A stretch of 64,000 nucleotides of DNA from Bacteroidia bacterium (GCA_030427585.1 JAUIBW010000003.1:62001-126000), one strand, 5' to 3'; positions 1 through 8,502 are shown, counted from the stretch's first letter. Translations and numbers: made by a program. Notes: generated from the sequence alone by a model not told the origin.

Positions 1-336
1 AATTGTAGGACCATCATGTACTGTAGTATGATCCACAGCTCCTACTAAAACATAAATTCCTGCAGAAGCCAGGGCATTCATTACTTTTGTGTGATCTTTT
101 GTCGGATCAACTTGATATACACGAATGGCGTTTATTTTCATATTAGTAAATCCATAGGTTGTTGTTGTTTTTAATAAGTCTTTAATAGCAGTTAGATTAT
201 TGTCTGAAATTGGATCTACAAAATCTGTAGGTTGATAACAAACTCCTTTAGGTGCCCACTGATTTGTACCGCACATAAATAGATTATTAGAAATCGTAAT
301 AGGCGTAATGTTTGATGAATTGATACTTTGTGTCAT
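1..336 (-). CDS. GH72-like glucanosyltransferase, N-terminal part (cut by window edge)
   Basis: This gene runs off the left edge; only the first 112 codons are visible, starting at ATG 336-334. The translation contains KGVCYQP, then DPISD, then NAIRVYQVDPTKDHTK and NALASAGIYVL. That order matches the start of the catalytic barrel of GH72 beta-1,3-glucanosyltransferases (the fungal Gas1/Gel family), where KGVxYQ, the N-T-I-R-V-Y strand and the xDPTKDHxxCMxALAxAGIYV segment are conserved. The family elongates or remodels beta-1,3-glucan. The catalytic glutamates lie beyond the edge and cannot be checked. There is no signal peptide at this start. Family assignment rests on motif memory, so it is moderately sure; activity is inferred. 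Confidence 0.6.
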   Translation of the reverse strand, partial: MTQSINSSNITPITISNNLFMCGTNQWAPKGVCYQPTDFVDPISDNNLTAIKDLLKTTTTYGFTNMKINAIRVYQVDPTKDHTKVMNALASAGIYVLVGAVDHTTVHDGPTI

Positions 337-534
337 AGTTTGGCTTTATATTGGTTATTGTACAAACCAATATACTAACCTCAAATCAATCTTACATTAG
401 TATAATTACCTTAATATATAAGTACATATACGGTAAAATCTCTTTCTCTATTTCTAAATAATTGTCTTTGTAATACTTGTTTGACTTCCTGCGAAGTGGA
501 GCAATTAATTGTTATACATTATGATATGTCGTCC

Positions 535-1947
535 TTATCCTTCTAGTATACCTCTGATTTCGCTTATAAATTTTAAAGATTCAGCTTCAACTTGTTTGGT
601 TAAAATATGTATATTATCAAAGTTTGGCTTTTCTATTATTTCATGATCGATAATTGAAAGACTGCTATTTATGGATTCTGCTAGATGATAAGTACTCCAG
701 TTACTACCTTTGAACATTTCCCAATACTTTTTTCGGATACTTTTATTTTGACCAGATAAGCAAATTGTAAAACACATCATTTTATGATTAAAGATGATCA
801 CAAATTTCAATTTTTGTTTTTTTAATTCCTCGGTAGTTAAAGAAAAATAGGAAAAATCTGGATTACCTTGATAAATGGTTCCTAATATAAAATCAGATGC
901 ATATTCTTTATGAAAAAAAGCTCGTAGCTTTTTCATGTAGCCTATCAGTTGATGATAATTTAATTGTATGTGATCTTGCTTTACTGATCTGTTGTGATAA
1001 GAAAGATTCTCTTTGTTTGGTGCCTTACTATTTTTACCATGTTTTTCGATAGGAACACATATATCTACTATAAATTTTTGTTCAGGATGCGTTTTATGGT
1101 CATTGAGGTACACTTCAAAATAATCCCCATCTCTAAATCTATAATTGTTATCTAATACCCATATACACATACTTTCCCAGGCCTTAGGAAAATCTTTTGC
1201 TTCAATTTCGAAATTTCCAATAACATAGTTGCCTCTTTGGATGGTAAGAGGTCTAATTTCTCCTTCAGTTTTAAATTCTTTATTAATTGTTATACATGCG
1301 CTATATCTTACTTTAGAAATTTGGGTAATGTTGGGATTATCATGATAAATGGTAATGGCTTTAAAATCTGAGAGGGATAACATTTCTTTTTTGTTTCCCC
1401 ATTCTATCAATCTCTGATACATATTACCAATTTTATCAAACTCTCCTATATGCATTATTCCGGCAAGTTTTATTTCTTGTAGTTCTTTTACGGTTATTTG
1501 TGCATTCATTTCAATCCATTTTTTAATGTTATCAATGCTACAAATGTATTTTTCGGTTGTAAAAGGTTCTATACCAATCTTGCTAAGTATATTTTTTCTC
1601 TCGGTTGTAAACCTAGTTGGACTAATTCCATAATACTTTTTAAATGCCCTAGAGAATGAACTTTCATTATTAAAACCATAGTTGTATGCAAGTTCTTTTA
1701 TAGGTTTGTTAGTACCTATAAGCAGAATTGATGCAATACGTTCTATTCGTTTTCTACTAATATATTGATTTAGATTCTCACCAATAATTGTAGAAAAGAC
1801 TCTATGGAAATGATATGATGAATAATGAGCCTTTTTGGATAATTGTTCGAGTGATAAGTTTATATCAAGGTTCTTTTCAATAAAATCCAACACATGATTA
1901 ATTCGTTTGATATATTCTCGTTTTGTTTCGTTTATTTCGGTTTGCAT
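535..1947 (-). CDS. AraC-type regulator with GyrI-like domain and DUF7000-like C-terminus
   Basis: A 470-residue, three-part cytosolic protein. Residues about 10-110 are an AraC/XylS double helix-turn-helix (SLEQLSKKAHYSSYHFHRVF, then ELAYNYGFNNESSFSRAFKK). Residues about 150-310 resemble the GyrI-like/AraC effector-binding fold found in Rob- and SoxS-like regulators, with the G-N-F-E and W-E-S-M-type segments. The last 140 residues (YMKKLRAFFHKEY, GTIYQGNPDFSYF, KKYWEMFKGSNW) resemble DUF7000, usually a stand-alone protein in Bacteroidota. The DNA-binding domain is N-terminal, the reverse of classical AraC. Probably a ligand-responsive transcription factor; the ligand is unknown. It stands alone, with no obvious partner next to it. 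Confidence 0.82.
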   Translation of the reverse strand: MQTEINETKREYIKRINHVLDFIEKNLDINLSLEQLSKKAHYSSYHFHRVFSTIIGENLNQYISRKRIERIASILLIGTNKPIKELAYNYGFNNESSFSRAFKKYYGISPTRFTTERKNILSKIGIEPFTTEKYICSIDNIKKWIEMNAQITVKELQEIKLAGIMHIGEFDKIGNMYQRLIEWGNKKEMLSLSDFKAITIYHDNPNITQISKVRYSACITINKEFKTEGEIRPLTIQRGNYVIGNFEIEAKDFPKAWESMCIWVLDNNYRFRDGDYFEVYLNDHKTHPEQKFIVDICVPIEKHGKNSKAPNKENLSYHNRSVKQDHIQLNYHQLIGYMKKLRAFFHKEYASDFILGTIYQGNPDFSYFSLTTEELKKQKLKFVIIFNHKMMCFTICLSGQNKSIRKKYWEMFKGSNWSTYHLAESINSSLSIIDHEIIEKPNFDNIHILTKQVEAESLKFISEIRGILEG

Positions 1948-2074
1948 TTTTGTTTTATTTTTCCAAATGCTATAGCATTCTATCCCTTGTTTATTATTAA
2001 CACGTTATTGTACCTAGTACTTTATTTACTGTGTATTTTTAAAATTGTCCTCAAAATATTTTATCCAGTTCCCA

Positions 2075-2299
2075 TTAATTAATTGCTTCTACATATTTTC
2101 GAAGGCCTCTTTCTGAAATTTTACTGAAAACAAACCTGCTTTTTTCATTGCTCCACACAATAAGTTATCCATTTTTATACTCTGTAGAAAATCTATTTAC
2201 TCCTTTGTTAGAAAAAGGGTGGTAATAATATTTTTTATCATAGTAAATTATAGTAATATTAAGTAAAACAATTAAATAAAGGATGTATACCCTATACAT
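2075..2299 (-). pseudogene. Small membrane protein relic interrupted by one stop codon
   Basis: Reading from ATG 2299 gives 44 codons, a TAA at 2165-2167, then 29 more codons to TAA 2075-2077, all in one frame. The first part has a hydrophobic stretch (YILYLIVLLNITIIYY) followed by a polar region ending EYKNG. After the stop it continues LIVWSNEKSRFVFSKISERG and LRKYVEAIN, which looks like ordinary protein sequence. I do not recognise the family. A single nonsense change in an otherwise continuous reading frame is the simplest explanation, but chance openness in AT-rich DNA cannot be excluded. Confidence 0.4.
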
Positions 2300-2398
2300 G
2301 TTTATTTACAAACCTAGGATTTTCTGATTGGCTTAAATCATTTATAATAATTCTGTGGGACTATACTCTAAAAGAGTTTGCATATACCTATTCTACCT

Positions 2399-2430
<32 letters not shown>

Positions 2431-2445
2431 GATAGATCATACCCA

Positions 2446-2478
2446 TAAAAAAAGGATGGCTTTTTAAGCACATCCTTT
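2446..2478 (-). terminator. Rho-independent terminator of the peptide array
   Basis: AAAGGATG (2451-2458) pairs with CATCCTTT (2471-2478); on the minus strand the stem is followed by a run of T (2446-2453). It lies just downstream of the broken peptide gene at 2508 and would end minus-strand transcription of the array. Confidence 0.7.
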
Positions 2479-2507
2479 AATCCATTACTTTAAGATTTAA
2501 AGTATTG

Positions 2508-2655
2508 TTAATATAGAATACATTGTCCCCATCTGTTACACCTACCGGATTCACAAAAACTTCCTCCACTATAACTAATTCGGCATTTTTGACTACCGTA
2601 ACACCTTATTCGTATACCTTGTTCCCTTCTTTACGATATTAGGTTTTAATATAGC
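2508..2655 (-). pseudogene. Broken copy of the Cys-rich precursor peptide
   Basis: The minus strand 2603-2508 reads CYGSQKCRISYSGG then SFCESGRCNRWGQCILY and stop. This is a near-perfect core of the same family as the peptides at 2996 and 3576 (six Cys, SFCExGRCxxxGxCI). The leader upstream is not intact: a TAA lies about eight codons before the core in the same frame, no ATG-GVQKLSK leader can be read, and the region is shortened. The core is better preserved than the leader, so the loss looks recent. Confidence 0.65.
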
Positions 2656-2737
2656 AATGGTTCTTTTATTTAATTTTAAAGTTTTGATACTCCTTTTTTA
2701 TTTGAAAATATTTGAAATTAAAAGTGAATCGTTTGAT

Positions 2738-2896
2738 TTAGCAAAGATTAGAGCCACAGCCTCTAGTACGATCACAACATATAGCAGATCGACTTGCAAG
2801 GCTAATCCAGGGATCGTCTCCTCCTCCTTTGATAGTGTTTAATTTTACAATAGTTTCTTTTTTAAGTTTTAAATTTTTTATATTCTTTTTTTTCAT
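2738..2896 (-). CDS. Lanthipeptide-type (GG-leader) precursor peptide, 52 aa
   Basis: ATG 2896 to TAA 2738. The leader is MKKKNIKNLKLKKETIVKLN followed by TIKGGG. This is the KKLxLKKxTIxxLNxIKGG pattern of the class-I-lanthipeptide-like/natural-product precursor family of Bacteroidota. The predicted core after GG is short and Cys-rich, ending AICCDRTRGCGSNLC (four Cys, several Ser/Thr). The leader differs from that of its Cys-rich neighbours (MKNILELNGVQKL). No modification enzyme lies next to it; the nearest exporter in the window is 55 kb away. Assignment is by leader pattern; the product is unknown. Confidence 0.65.
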   Translation of the reverse strand: MKKKNIKNLKLKKETIVKLNTIKGGGDDPWISLASRSAICCDRTRGCGSNLC

Positions 2897-2942
2897 GATT
2901 TTAAATATTTGAGTTAAGAATGCATGGGATTCATATGCTATT

Positions 2943-2982
2943 AAAAAAAAGAGATTAGAGTATTCAACCTTAATCTCTTTTA
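2943..2982 (-). terminator. Terminator after the Cys-rich peptide at 2996
   Basis: AAAGAGATTA (2948-2957) pairs with TAATCTCTTT (2971-2980), followed on the minus strand by an eight-base T run. It directly follows the stop of the 2996-3178 gene and separates it from the lanthipeptide-type gene. Confidence 0.75.
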
Positions 2983-2995
2983 TCCCGATACCTTT

Positions 2996-3178
2996 TTAGA
3001 ATATTATGCAACCTCCATTAGAAGTACATCTTCCTGGTTCGCAAAAACTTCCTCCGGCATAACTAATCCGACATTTGTTACGTCCACAACACGATATACT
3101 CGCGATAGCTCCTTTGATGTTTCGTTGTTGTTGTTTGGTGAGTTTTTGAACTCCAGTTAATTCCAAAATATTTTTCAT
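2996..3178 (-). CDS. Cys-rich precursor peptide, subtype a, 60 aa
   Basis: Leader MKNILELTGVQKLTKQQQ then RNIKG, with cleavage expected after the G-A of IKGA. The core has six Cys arranged CC-x4-C-x9-C-x4-C-x5-C and ends SFCEPGRCTSNGGCIIF. The core lacks a membrane-spanning segment; the Cys spacing would allow three disulfides, but thioether or other modification cannot be excluded. It is one of four intact tandem paralogues (2996, 3259, 3576, 3948) on the minus strand, each preceded by a related 30-base leader containing AGTTAATAATT on the plus strand. Function is unknown; a secreted bacteriocin-like or signalling peptide is inferred. Confidence 0.7.
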   Translation of the reverse strand: MKNILELTGVQKLTKQQQRNIKGAIASISCCGRNKCRISYAGGSFCEPGRCTSNGGCIIF

Positions 3179-3258
3179 TGTATGAAAGTTTCAAAAGTTA
3201 ATAATTGAAGGTTCACTACCATCTTTTTTTTATTGATGGTGTACAACGCTGTTTTTGG

Positions 3259-3447
3259 TTATGCCCAAATACAATTACCATTAGATTGACAATATCCATA
3301 ATCGCAAAATTCTGCTCCATTAGGAAGACGGAAACAACATCTTTTTGGTCCGCCGCAATAAACCCTATGACCCCAGGAACCTTTGATATCTTGTTGCTCT
3401 TTTTTGGATAATTTTTGAACTCCGTTTAAATTTAAGATATTCTTCAT
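3259..3447 (-). CDS. Cys-rich precursor peptide, subtype b, 62 aa
   Basis: Leader MKNILNLNGVQKLSKKEQ then QDIKG; core starts SWGHRVYCGGPKRCC and ends FCDYGYCQSNGNCIWA. Six Cys, but the first pair is shifted relative to subtype a (C-x5-CC instead of CC-x4-C). The C-terminal half (FCDYGYCQSNGxCxWA) is shared with the gene at 3948 and differs from the SFCEPGRC tail of subtype a. Located 80 bp upstream, in transcription order, of the subtype-a gene at 2996. Confidence 0.7.
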   Translation of the reverse strand: MKNILNLNGVQKLSKKEQQDIKGSWGHRVYCGGPKRCCFRLPNGAEFCDYGYCQSNGNCIWA

Positions 3448-3575
3448 TTTGTAAAATATTTATAAAAGTTAATAATTCAATTTTGACTACAATAATACTA
3501 TTGTGCCAGACACATTGATAATGATCAAAAAAATGATCAACCAGAAAGTTTGTCTATATATGGATTTGAGTTTTC

Positions 3576-3761
3576 TTAGAAAAAGATACAACGTCCCCAA
3601 TGGTCACAACGACCTGGCTCACAAAAACTTTGATTTCCAAAGCTAATAAGGCAACCTCTTCCGCTAGGGCAGCAAGTTGCACGTCCCCATGCTCCTTTAA
3701 TATTTTGTTGTTGTTGTTTGGATAGTTTTTGAACACCATTTAATTCCAGAATGTTTTTCAT
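3576..3761 (-). CDS. Cys-rich precursor peptide, subtype a, 61 aa
   Basis: Leader MKNILELNGVQKLSKQQQ then QNIKG. The core starts AWGRATCCPSGRGC and ends SFCEPGRCDHWGRCIFF, with six Cys in the CC...C...C...C...C order. The N-terminal part of the core (WGRATCC) is shared with the subtype-b gene at 3948, while its tail is subtype a. This suggests a mosaic made by recombination between tandem copies. An overlapping reading frame at 3554-3739 is a shadow of this gene. Confidence 0.7.
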   Translation of the reverse strand: MKNILELNGVQKLSKQQQQNIKGAWGRATCCPSGRGCLISFGNQSFCEPGRCDHWGRCIFF

Positions 3762-3947
3762 TGTGTGAAAGTTTTAAGAGTTAATAATTGAGATTATTTC
3801 CTGTTAAAAATATTAGATCATGTAATAAAATACAACTCTATATTCTTGAGATTTATAAATTTCAACTTATAAATAGGGCTATTTTTTAAAAGAATAGCAT
3901 AGAGATTTGCTATTATCTTTTAACGCTTTCACACAGTGCTATTTTGG

Positions 3948-4124
3948 TTATGCCCACATACAACTTCCATTAGATTGGCAATATCCATAATCACAAAAAC
4001 TTGTTCCGGGAATACGACATTTTTTAGGTCCGCAACAGGTCGCACGCCCCCATGTTCCTTTAATTTGCTGTTGTTGTTCTTTACTTAATTTCTGAACTCC
4101 AGTAACATTTAAGATTTTTTTCAT
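3948..4124 (-). CDS. Cys-rich precursor peptide, subtype b, 58 aa
   Basis: ATG 4124 to TAA 3948. Leader MKKILNVTGVQKLSKEQQ then QQIKG; core starts TWGRATCCGPKKCRI and ends FCDYGYCQSNGSCMWA, with six Cys. It is the first gene of the array in the direction of transcription. Same leader as its three neighbours and similar to those of the two peptides at 42.7-43.2 kb. Confidence 0.68.
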   Translation of the reverse strand: MKKILNVTGVQKLSKEQQQQIKGTWGRATCCGPKKCRIPGTSFCDYGYCQSNGSCMWA

Positions 4125-4566
4125 CGTGTATTATATTTAGGTTATGGTTTTAAATTTAATTTAAAATATTGTAAATCAGTTGTATGAAAACCGTTAAAAT
4201 AGTAAGGTATTGGTCTTGTTTATGGATTTTGATCAAGCCTTCAGAGAATAAAGTTTTACAATAGAAAATACTAAGAGTATTGACTATTAATAGTATGGTG
4301 TATGAAATTAATACTTACGGTTTTGTGCTTTTTTGCAGAAATTTGTTGTCAATGATGCTCTTGTTTTTTGTAAGAAATAACTTATTAACAATCGATAGAA
4401 ATAGTAATTGGTTGAATTGTAGTGATTTGAATATGTTTTTTTGTGTAAATGTTAGATTATCAACATACTAGGTAACTATTTGATAACGTTTTACTATAGT
4501 GAGTTTAACAAAATAATTTTAGCTTAGAAACCACATAATTATGCTTAATAACTAACTTATAATATA
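4125..4566. other. Gene-free stretch upstream of the nuclease gene
   Basis: AT-rich sequence between the divergent peptide array and the nuclease. It must contain the promoters of both, but I cannot place a convincing TTG/TAnnTTTG pair. The open frame at 4280-4471 has no recognisable protein character and I do not call it. Confidence 0.5.
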
Positions 4567-7140
4567 ATGAAAAAAATAATACTCTTACTCTTGTTTATAC
4601 CTGTTATGGGGTATAGCCAGATACCATCATATTACAATGATGTAAACCTAACCTTATCAGGAACTGCTTTAAAAAATGAATTAAGTGATAAGGTGACTAA
4701 TACACATACCACATTTCTTAGTTATACACCAGGGGTTTGGGATGCATTAAAGCAGACCGATTTAGAACCTTCTGATGCTTCAAAAGTTGTTTTAATATAT
4801 GGATATAGTGATACCGATGGGAATTCTAGTACAGATAGAACACGAGGAGTAAACAATAATGGGGGAGGATCTACCGATTGGAACAGAGAGCATGTTTATC
4901 CAAAATCATTGGGTAATCCCAACCTAGGTACACAAGGGCCAGGTGCAGATGCACATCATTTACGGCCTGCAGATGTACAACGCAATTCATCTAGAGGAAA
5001 TAGAAAATTTGCAGATGGATCGGGTAATTCTGGACCTACTTCTCAAGGACATTGGTATCCTGGTGATGAATGGAAAGGTGATGTAGCACGTATGATGATG
5101 TATATGTATATACGCTACAATAATCGTTGTTTACCGAAGAATGTTGGAGTAGGAACAACGGCTACTAGTGATAGCAATATGCTACAATTATTTTTAGAAT
5201 GGAATGCAGAGGACCCTGTTTCACCATTAGAATTACAACGTAATCCAATTCTTGAAAATATACAGGGTAATAGAAACCCATTTATAGACAACCCAGCATT
5301 TGCAACACAGATTTGGGGAGGACCTCAAGCCGAAGATAGATTTGGGAATACAGGAGGTAATGATACGCAGGCACCAAGTATCCCTACTAATCTGGTAGCA
5401 ACGAATACCACTCAGATATCTACAGTATTATCATGGAATGCATCTACAGATAATGTTGGTGTAACAGGATATGATGTATACAGAAATGGAGCATTTTTAA
5501 GTTCTGCATCAACGACCAGTTATACCGTTTCGGGATTAACCGCTAACACTACATATTCATTTTCTGTAAAAGCGAAAGATGCAGTGGGTAATGTATCTGC
5601 AGCTAGTACTACGATTAATGTAACCACTCAAAATACTTCACCTGGTGGAAATGCCACAGCATTATTTTTTTCTGAATATATAGAAGGATCCTCGAATAAT
5701 AAGGCTTTAGAAATAGCAAATTATACAGGTGCATCGGTTAATCTTTCTGGATATACAATCAAAAGACAAACTAATGGCTCTGGGGCATGGTCGGGAGGAT
5801 TAAATCTTTCAGGTATTTTGGCTACTAATGATGTTTATGTAGCTGCTAATAGTTCGGCTTCGAATACTATAAAAAATGAAGCAGACCTAGTTTCGGGAGC
5901 TTCAGAATTGACTTTTAATGGTAATGATCCTGTAGGGTTATTTAAGGATGGAGTTTTAATAGATGTGATAGGAAACTTTAATGGAGGATCGTCTAATTTT
6001 GCTAAAGATGCTACTCTTAGAAGAAAAGCGAATGTAGCTTCACCATCTGTAACATATAATATATCTGAGTGGGAGTCATATCCTCAAAATACTTTTGATG
6101 GCCTGGGAAAGCATATTTTTAGTGGAGAAGGTAATACTAGCTCAGATACTGAAATTCCTACAACTCCTACTAATGTAGTAGTTACTAATATCACAGAAAA
6201 TAGCGCACAGCTTTCCTGGACAGCCTCTACCGATAATATTGGGATTACGGGATATACAATTTATCAAGATGGAGTGGTACTAACAACTACTACCGGAGTT
6301 TCATATAATGTACCTAATTTGGTAGCAGGAACGAACTATTTATTTAAAATATCTGCATTTGATGCAACAGGAAATGCTTCAGCATTTAGTGATGCCGTAA
6401 CTGTTACTACTCTTGATGCTATGGTTTCCTATTGTACCTCAAAAGGGAATACAGTAAAATATGAATATATTGATTATGTGGGAATAGGAGGGATCTCTAA
6501 CACCACATTAGCTAATGGTGGTTATGGAGATTTTACCACTCAGGTAGCTAATCTTAACTATGGAGCTAATACTATTGTATTAAGTGTAGGATTTGCGAGT
6601 GCATCGTATACAGAACATTGGGCAGTATGGATTGATTTTAATAAAAATGGAATTTTTGAAGGGACTGAAAAGGTAGTTAGTGAATTTACATCAGATACAG
6701 GCAATCTATCCTATAATTTTGACATACCATCTACGGCAGTATCAGGAAATACTCGAATGCGAGTTGCAATGAAATGGAACGGAGTGCCAACTTCTTGTGA
6801 AACTTTTGGATATGGAGAAGTAGAAGATTATACCGTGAATATTGGCTCGACAACAGAAGCAAAAGGAGCGTCATCAATAAAAGTTGATAGAAAAATAGAA
6901 CAGGAAGATAAAGTGTTTTTGGCCAAAGTATACCCTAATCCAGCTACAACTTATATTCAAATTAGTTTAAGTAACAATCGTGACAGTAGTTATACATTGG
7001 TTAATATGCAGGGCGGCATAATAAAATCCGGAGCGGTAACCGATAGCAAAATCTCTTTAGAGGGAATACCATCAGGAATTTATTTTATAACAATATCTAA
7101 TGGAAATCGAAGTATTTCAGAAAAAATAATGATTAAATAA
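4567..7140 (+). CDS. Secreted endonuclease I with FnIII, lamin-tail, GEVED and T9SS domains
   Basis: An 857-residue exported nuclease. After a signal peptide (MKKIILLLLFIPVMGYSQ) the first 260 residues are an endonuclease I domain (PF04231 type): the metal-binding motif reads DWNREHVYPKSLG, followed by HHLRPADVQRNSSRGN. Then come a fibronectin type III repeat (about 270-355), a lamin-tail domain (about 365-515), a second FnIII (about 525-615), a GEVED-type domain (about 625-760, with VWIDFNKNGIFEGTEKV), and a C-terminal type IX sorting domain (YPNPATTYIQI ... GIYFITI). It should be secreted through the T9SS and degrade extracellular DNA for nutrients. Single gene, followed by its own terminator. 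Confidence 0.92.
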   Translation: MKKIILLLLFIPVMGYSQIPSYYNDVNLTLSGTALKNELSDKVTNTHTTFLSYTPGVWDALKQTDLEPSDASKVVLIYGYSDTDGNSSTDRTRGVNNNGGGSTDWNREHVYPKSLGNPNLGTQGPGADAHHLRPADVQRNSSRGNRKFADGSGNSGPTSQGHWYPGDEWKGDVARMMMYMYIRYNNRCLPKNVGVGTTATSDSNMLQLFLEWNAEDPVSPLELQRNPILENIQGNRNPFIDNPAFATQIWGGPQAEDRFGNTGGNDTQAPSIPTNLVATNTTQISTVLSWNASTDNVGVTGYDVYRNGAFLSSASTTSYTVSGLTANTTYSFSVKAKDAVGNVSAASTTINVTTQNTSPGGNATALFFSEYIEGSSNNKALEIANYTGASVNLSGYTIKRQTNGSGAWSGGLNLSGILATNDVYVAANSSASNTIKNEADLVSGASELTFNGNDPVGLFKDGVLIDVIGNFNGGSSNFAKDATLRRKANVASPSVTYNISEWESYPQNTFDGLGKHIFSGEGNTSSDTEIPTTPTNVVVTNITENSAQLSWTASTDNIGITGYTIYQDGVVLTTTTGVSYNVPNLVAGTNYLFKISAFDATGNASAFSDAVTVTTLDAMVSYCTSKGNTVKYEYIDYVGIGGISNTTLANGGYGDFTTQVANLNYGANTIVLSVGFASASYTEHWAVWIDFNKNGIFEGTEKVVSEFTSDTGNLSYNFDIPSTAVSGNTRMRVAMKWNGVPTSCETFGYGEVEDYTVNIGSTTEAKGASSIKVDRKIEQEDKVFLAKVYPNPATTYIQISLSNNRDSSYTLVNMQGGIIKSGAVTDSKISLEGIPSGIYFITISNGNRSISEKIMIK

Positions 7141-7162
7141 TTTTTTTGCAAGTGTAATTACT

Positions 7163-7198
7163 AAAGCCTTGCAATATTATATATTGTGGGGCTTTTTT
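7163..7198 (+). terminator. Terminator of the nuclease gene
   Basis: AAAGCC...GGGGCTTTTTT hairpin with an ATATT-rich inner stem, 22 bp after the nuclease stop codon. It may also serve the convergent hydrolase gene. Confidence 0.7.
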
Positions 7199-7200
7199 AT

Positions 7201-7731
7201 TTAATGGTATGTACCATTTATAATTCTATGGCTTAATTGTAGGGCAAATTCTGGTTCGATGTATAGTTGATGCCCCTTTCCTTTTTCTATATTGGCATTG
7301 ATATTCATTAAGTCGAACCATTTGTTTTTTGGAGCATACTCATCATTCTCTCCAAAATAAAGTTTTATTTTTGTTTTGGGTTTATTTGTTTCATATCGTA
7401 ACCTAGTTGATGAAATAGCGTGTAATGATAATATGTTCTGGTTTTTTATAGCCAATTTCCAGCCAATGACCCCACCAATACTAAATGCGAGGATATGTAT
7501 TTTTTCTTTTTCAAGGGTAAGTAAGTTTTGTACGGCCCGATCAATTCCTCCATTAGTGAATTGCTTATGAAGATTTTTTTCGGTATATGTTGATATGTCT
7601 AACCTTCCTAATTCACAACAGTCATAGTATTGTAACGCAAAACAATCCTGAAGTTCTTTGATATAATAATCAATCCAATCTGATTTTTTCTTTCCCCATA
7701 GGTCAGACAAGATGATTAGTTTTGGTTTCAT
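7201..7731 (-). CDS. Alpha/beta hydrolase, small
   Basis: A 176-residue cytosolic protein with the nucleophile elbow AFSIGGVIGW (G/A-x-S-x-G-G; candidate Ser around residue 83). A C-terminal DEYAP and a GKGHQLY segment supply a plausible acid and His. It is shorter than most alpha/beta hydrolases (about 250-300 aa), which suggests a minimal core without a cap. Substrate cannot be told. It lies in a run of minus-strand single genes (GNAT, DinB-like, GNAT) without evident operon linkage. Confidence 0.7.
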   Translation of the reverse strand: MKPKLIILSDLWGKKKSDWIDYYIKELQDCFALQYYDCCELGRLDISTYTEKNLHKQFTNGGIDRAVQNLLTLEKEKIHILAFSIGGVIGWKLAIKNQNILSLHAISSTRLRYETNKPKTKIKLYFGENDEYAPKNKWFDLMNINANIEKGKGHQLYIEPEFALQLSHRIINGTYH

Positions 7732-7836
7732 GAGATCTTTATTTCCTGTAAACTATTCATAAGTTTTTTCGATTACTGGTAAATATTCTGTATAATAGTC
7801 TAATTTATTATACCTAAATTATTTTAATAAAACTCT

Positions 7837-8370
7837 TTATTCTCGAAGTACTAGTCTAAAACCAAAAATAGGAAGTTCTCCTTGCATAAAATCTAAATCC
7901 TCTGATCTTGTAAATCCCATATTTTCATACATTTTCCATGCTATCTGCATAGCTTTTGTAGAATGGATTATTATTTGATTTTGTTTTTCATTTTTTGCAA
8001 TTTGTATACAGGCATTTGTTAAGCGTCTGCCTAAACCTTTACCTCTGGTAGCCGGATCTACTGCCAGCAGCCTAAATCCAGAAGCATGTTTTTCTAATGT
8101 AGCTGTGCCACCAGAACCATAATATTTCATATCACCAAAATAAACTACACCGCCTCCTATTTTTTTATTTGAAGAGATAGCAACCAATAGCTTGGTTTTA
8201 GGATTCTCTGTTAAACTTCCGATATTAGATAACATTTTATAATAGTCGGGTTGTTCTTTTTTAGAAGGGAAACCTTCTAACCGTGAATATACATCCACCA
8301 TTAGTTCTCCAATTTTTGCAAACTCATCCGGAGCAGCTTCTTTTATAATATATTCATCATGACTCATCAT
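7837..8370 (-). CDS. GNAT family N-acetyltransferase
   Basis: A 177-residue single-domain acetyltransferase. Strand 4 is followed by the acetyl-CoA pyrophosphate loop ATRGKGLGRRLTNACI (R/Q-x-x-G-x-G/A pattern, around residues 108-123), then the late motif AWKMYENMGFTRSEDL. It would transfer acetyl from acetyl-CoA to an unknown amine. Two Met codons start the frame (MMSHDEY); either could be used. Confidence 0.85.
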   Translation of the reverse strand: MMSHDEYIIKEAAPDEFAKIGELMVDVYSRLEGFPSKKEQPDYYKMLSNIGSLTENPKTKLLVAISSNKKIGGGVVYFGDMKYYGSGGTATLEKHASGFRLLAVDPATRGKGLGRRLTNACIQIAKNEKQNQIIIHSTKAMQIAWKMYENMGFTRSEDLDFMQGELPIFGFRLVLRE

Positions 8371-8502
8371 TAATGCTAAAAATTTATAGTAGAGTACTAA
8401 ACTAACTTAGGCTACCAAACGACTTAAAAAAAATAGTATTATAACAGGTAAAAATATAATTATTTGAGTAAAAAAACGTTAAAGTCTCTTCTTAACCAAA
8501 AT

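Noticed and set aside
3554..3739. Open frame of 61 codons overlapping the peptide at 3576-3761
   Set aside because: Other frame of the Cys-rich gene; its sequence has no leader and no paralogue.
4280..4471. 63-codon plus-strand frame upstream of the nuclease
   Set aside because: No recognisable protein features, biased to AT-rich codons, no ribosome-binding context.
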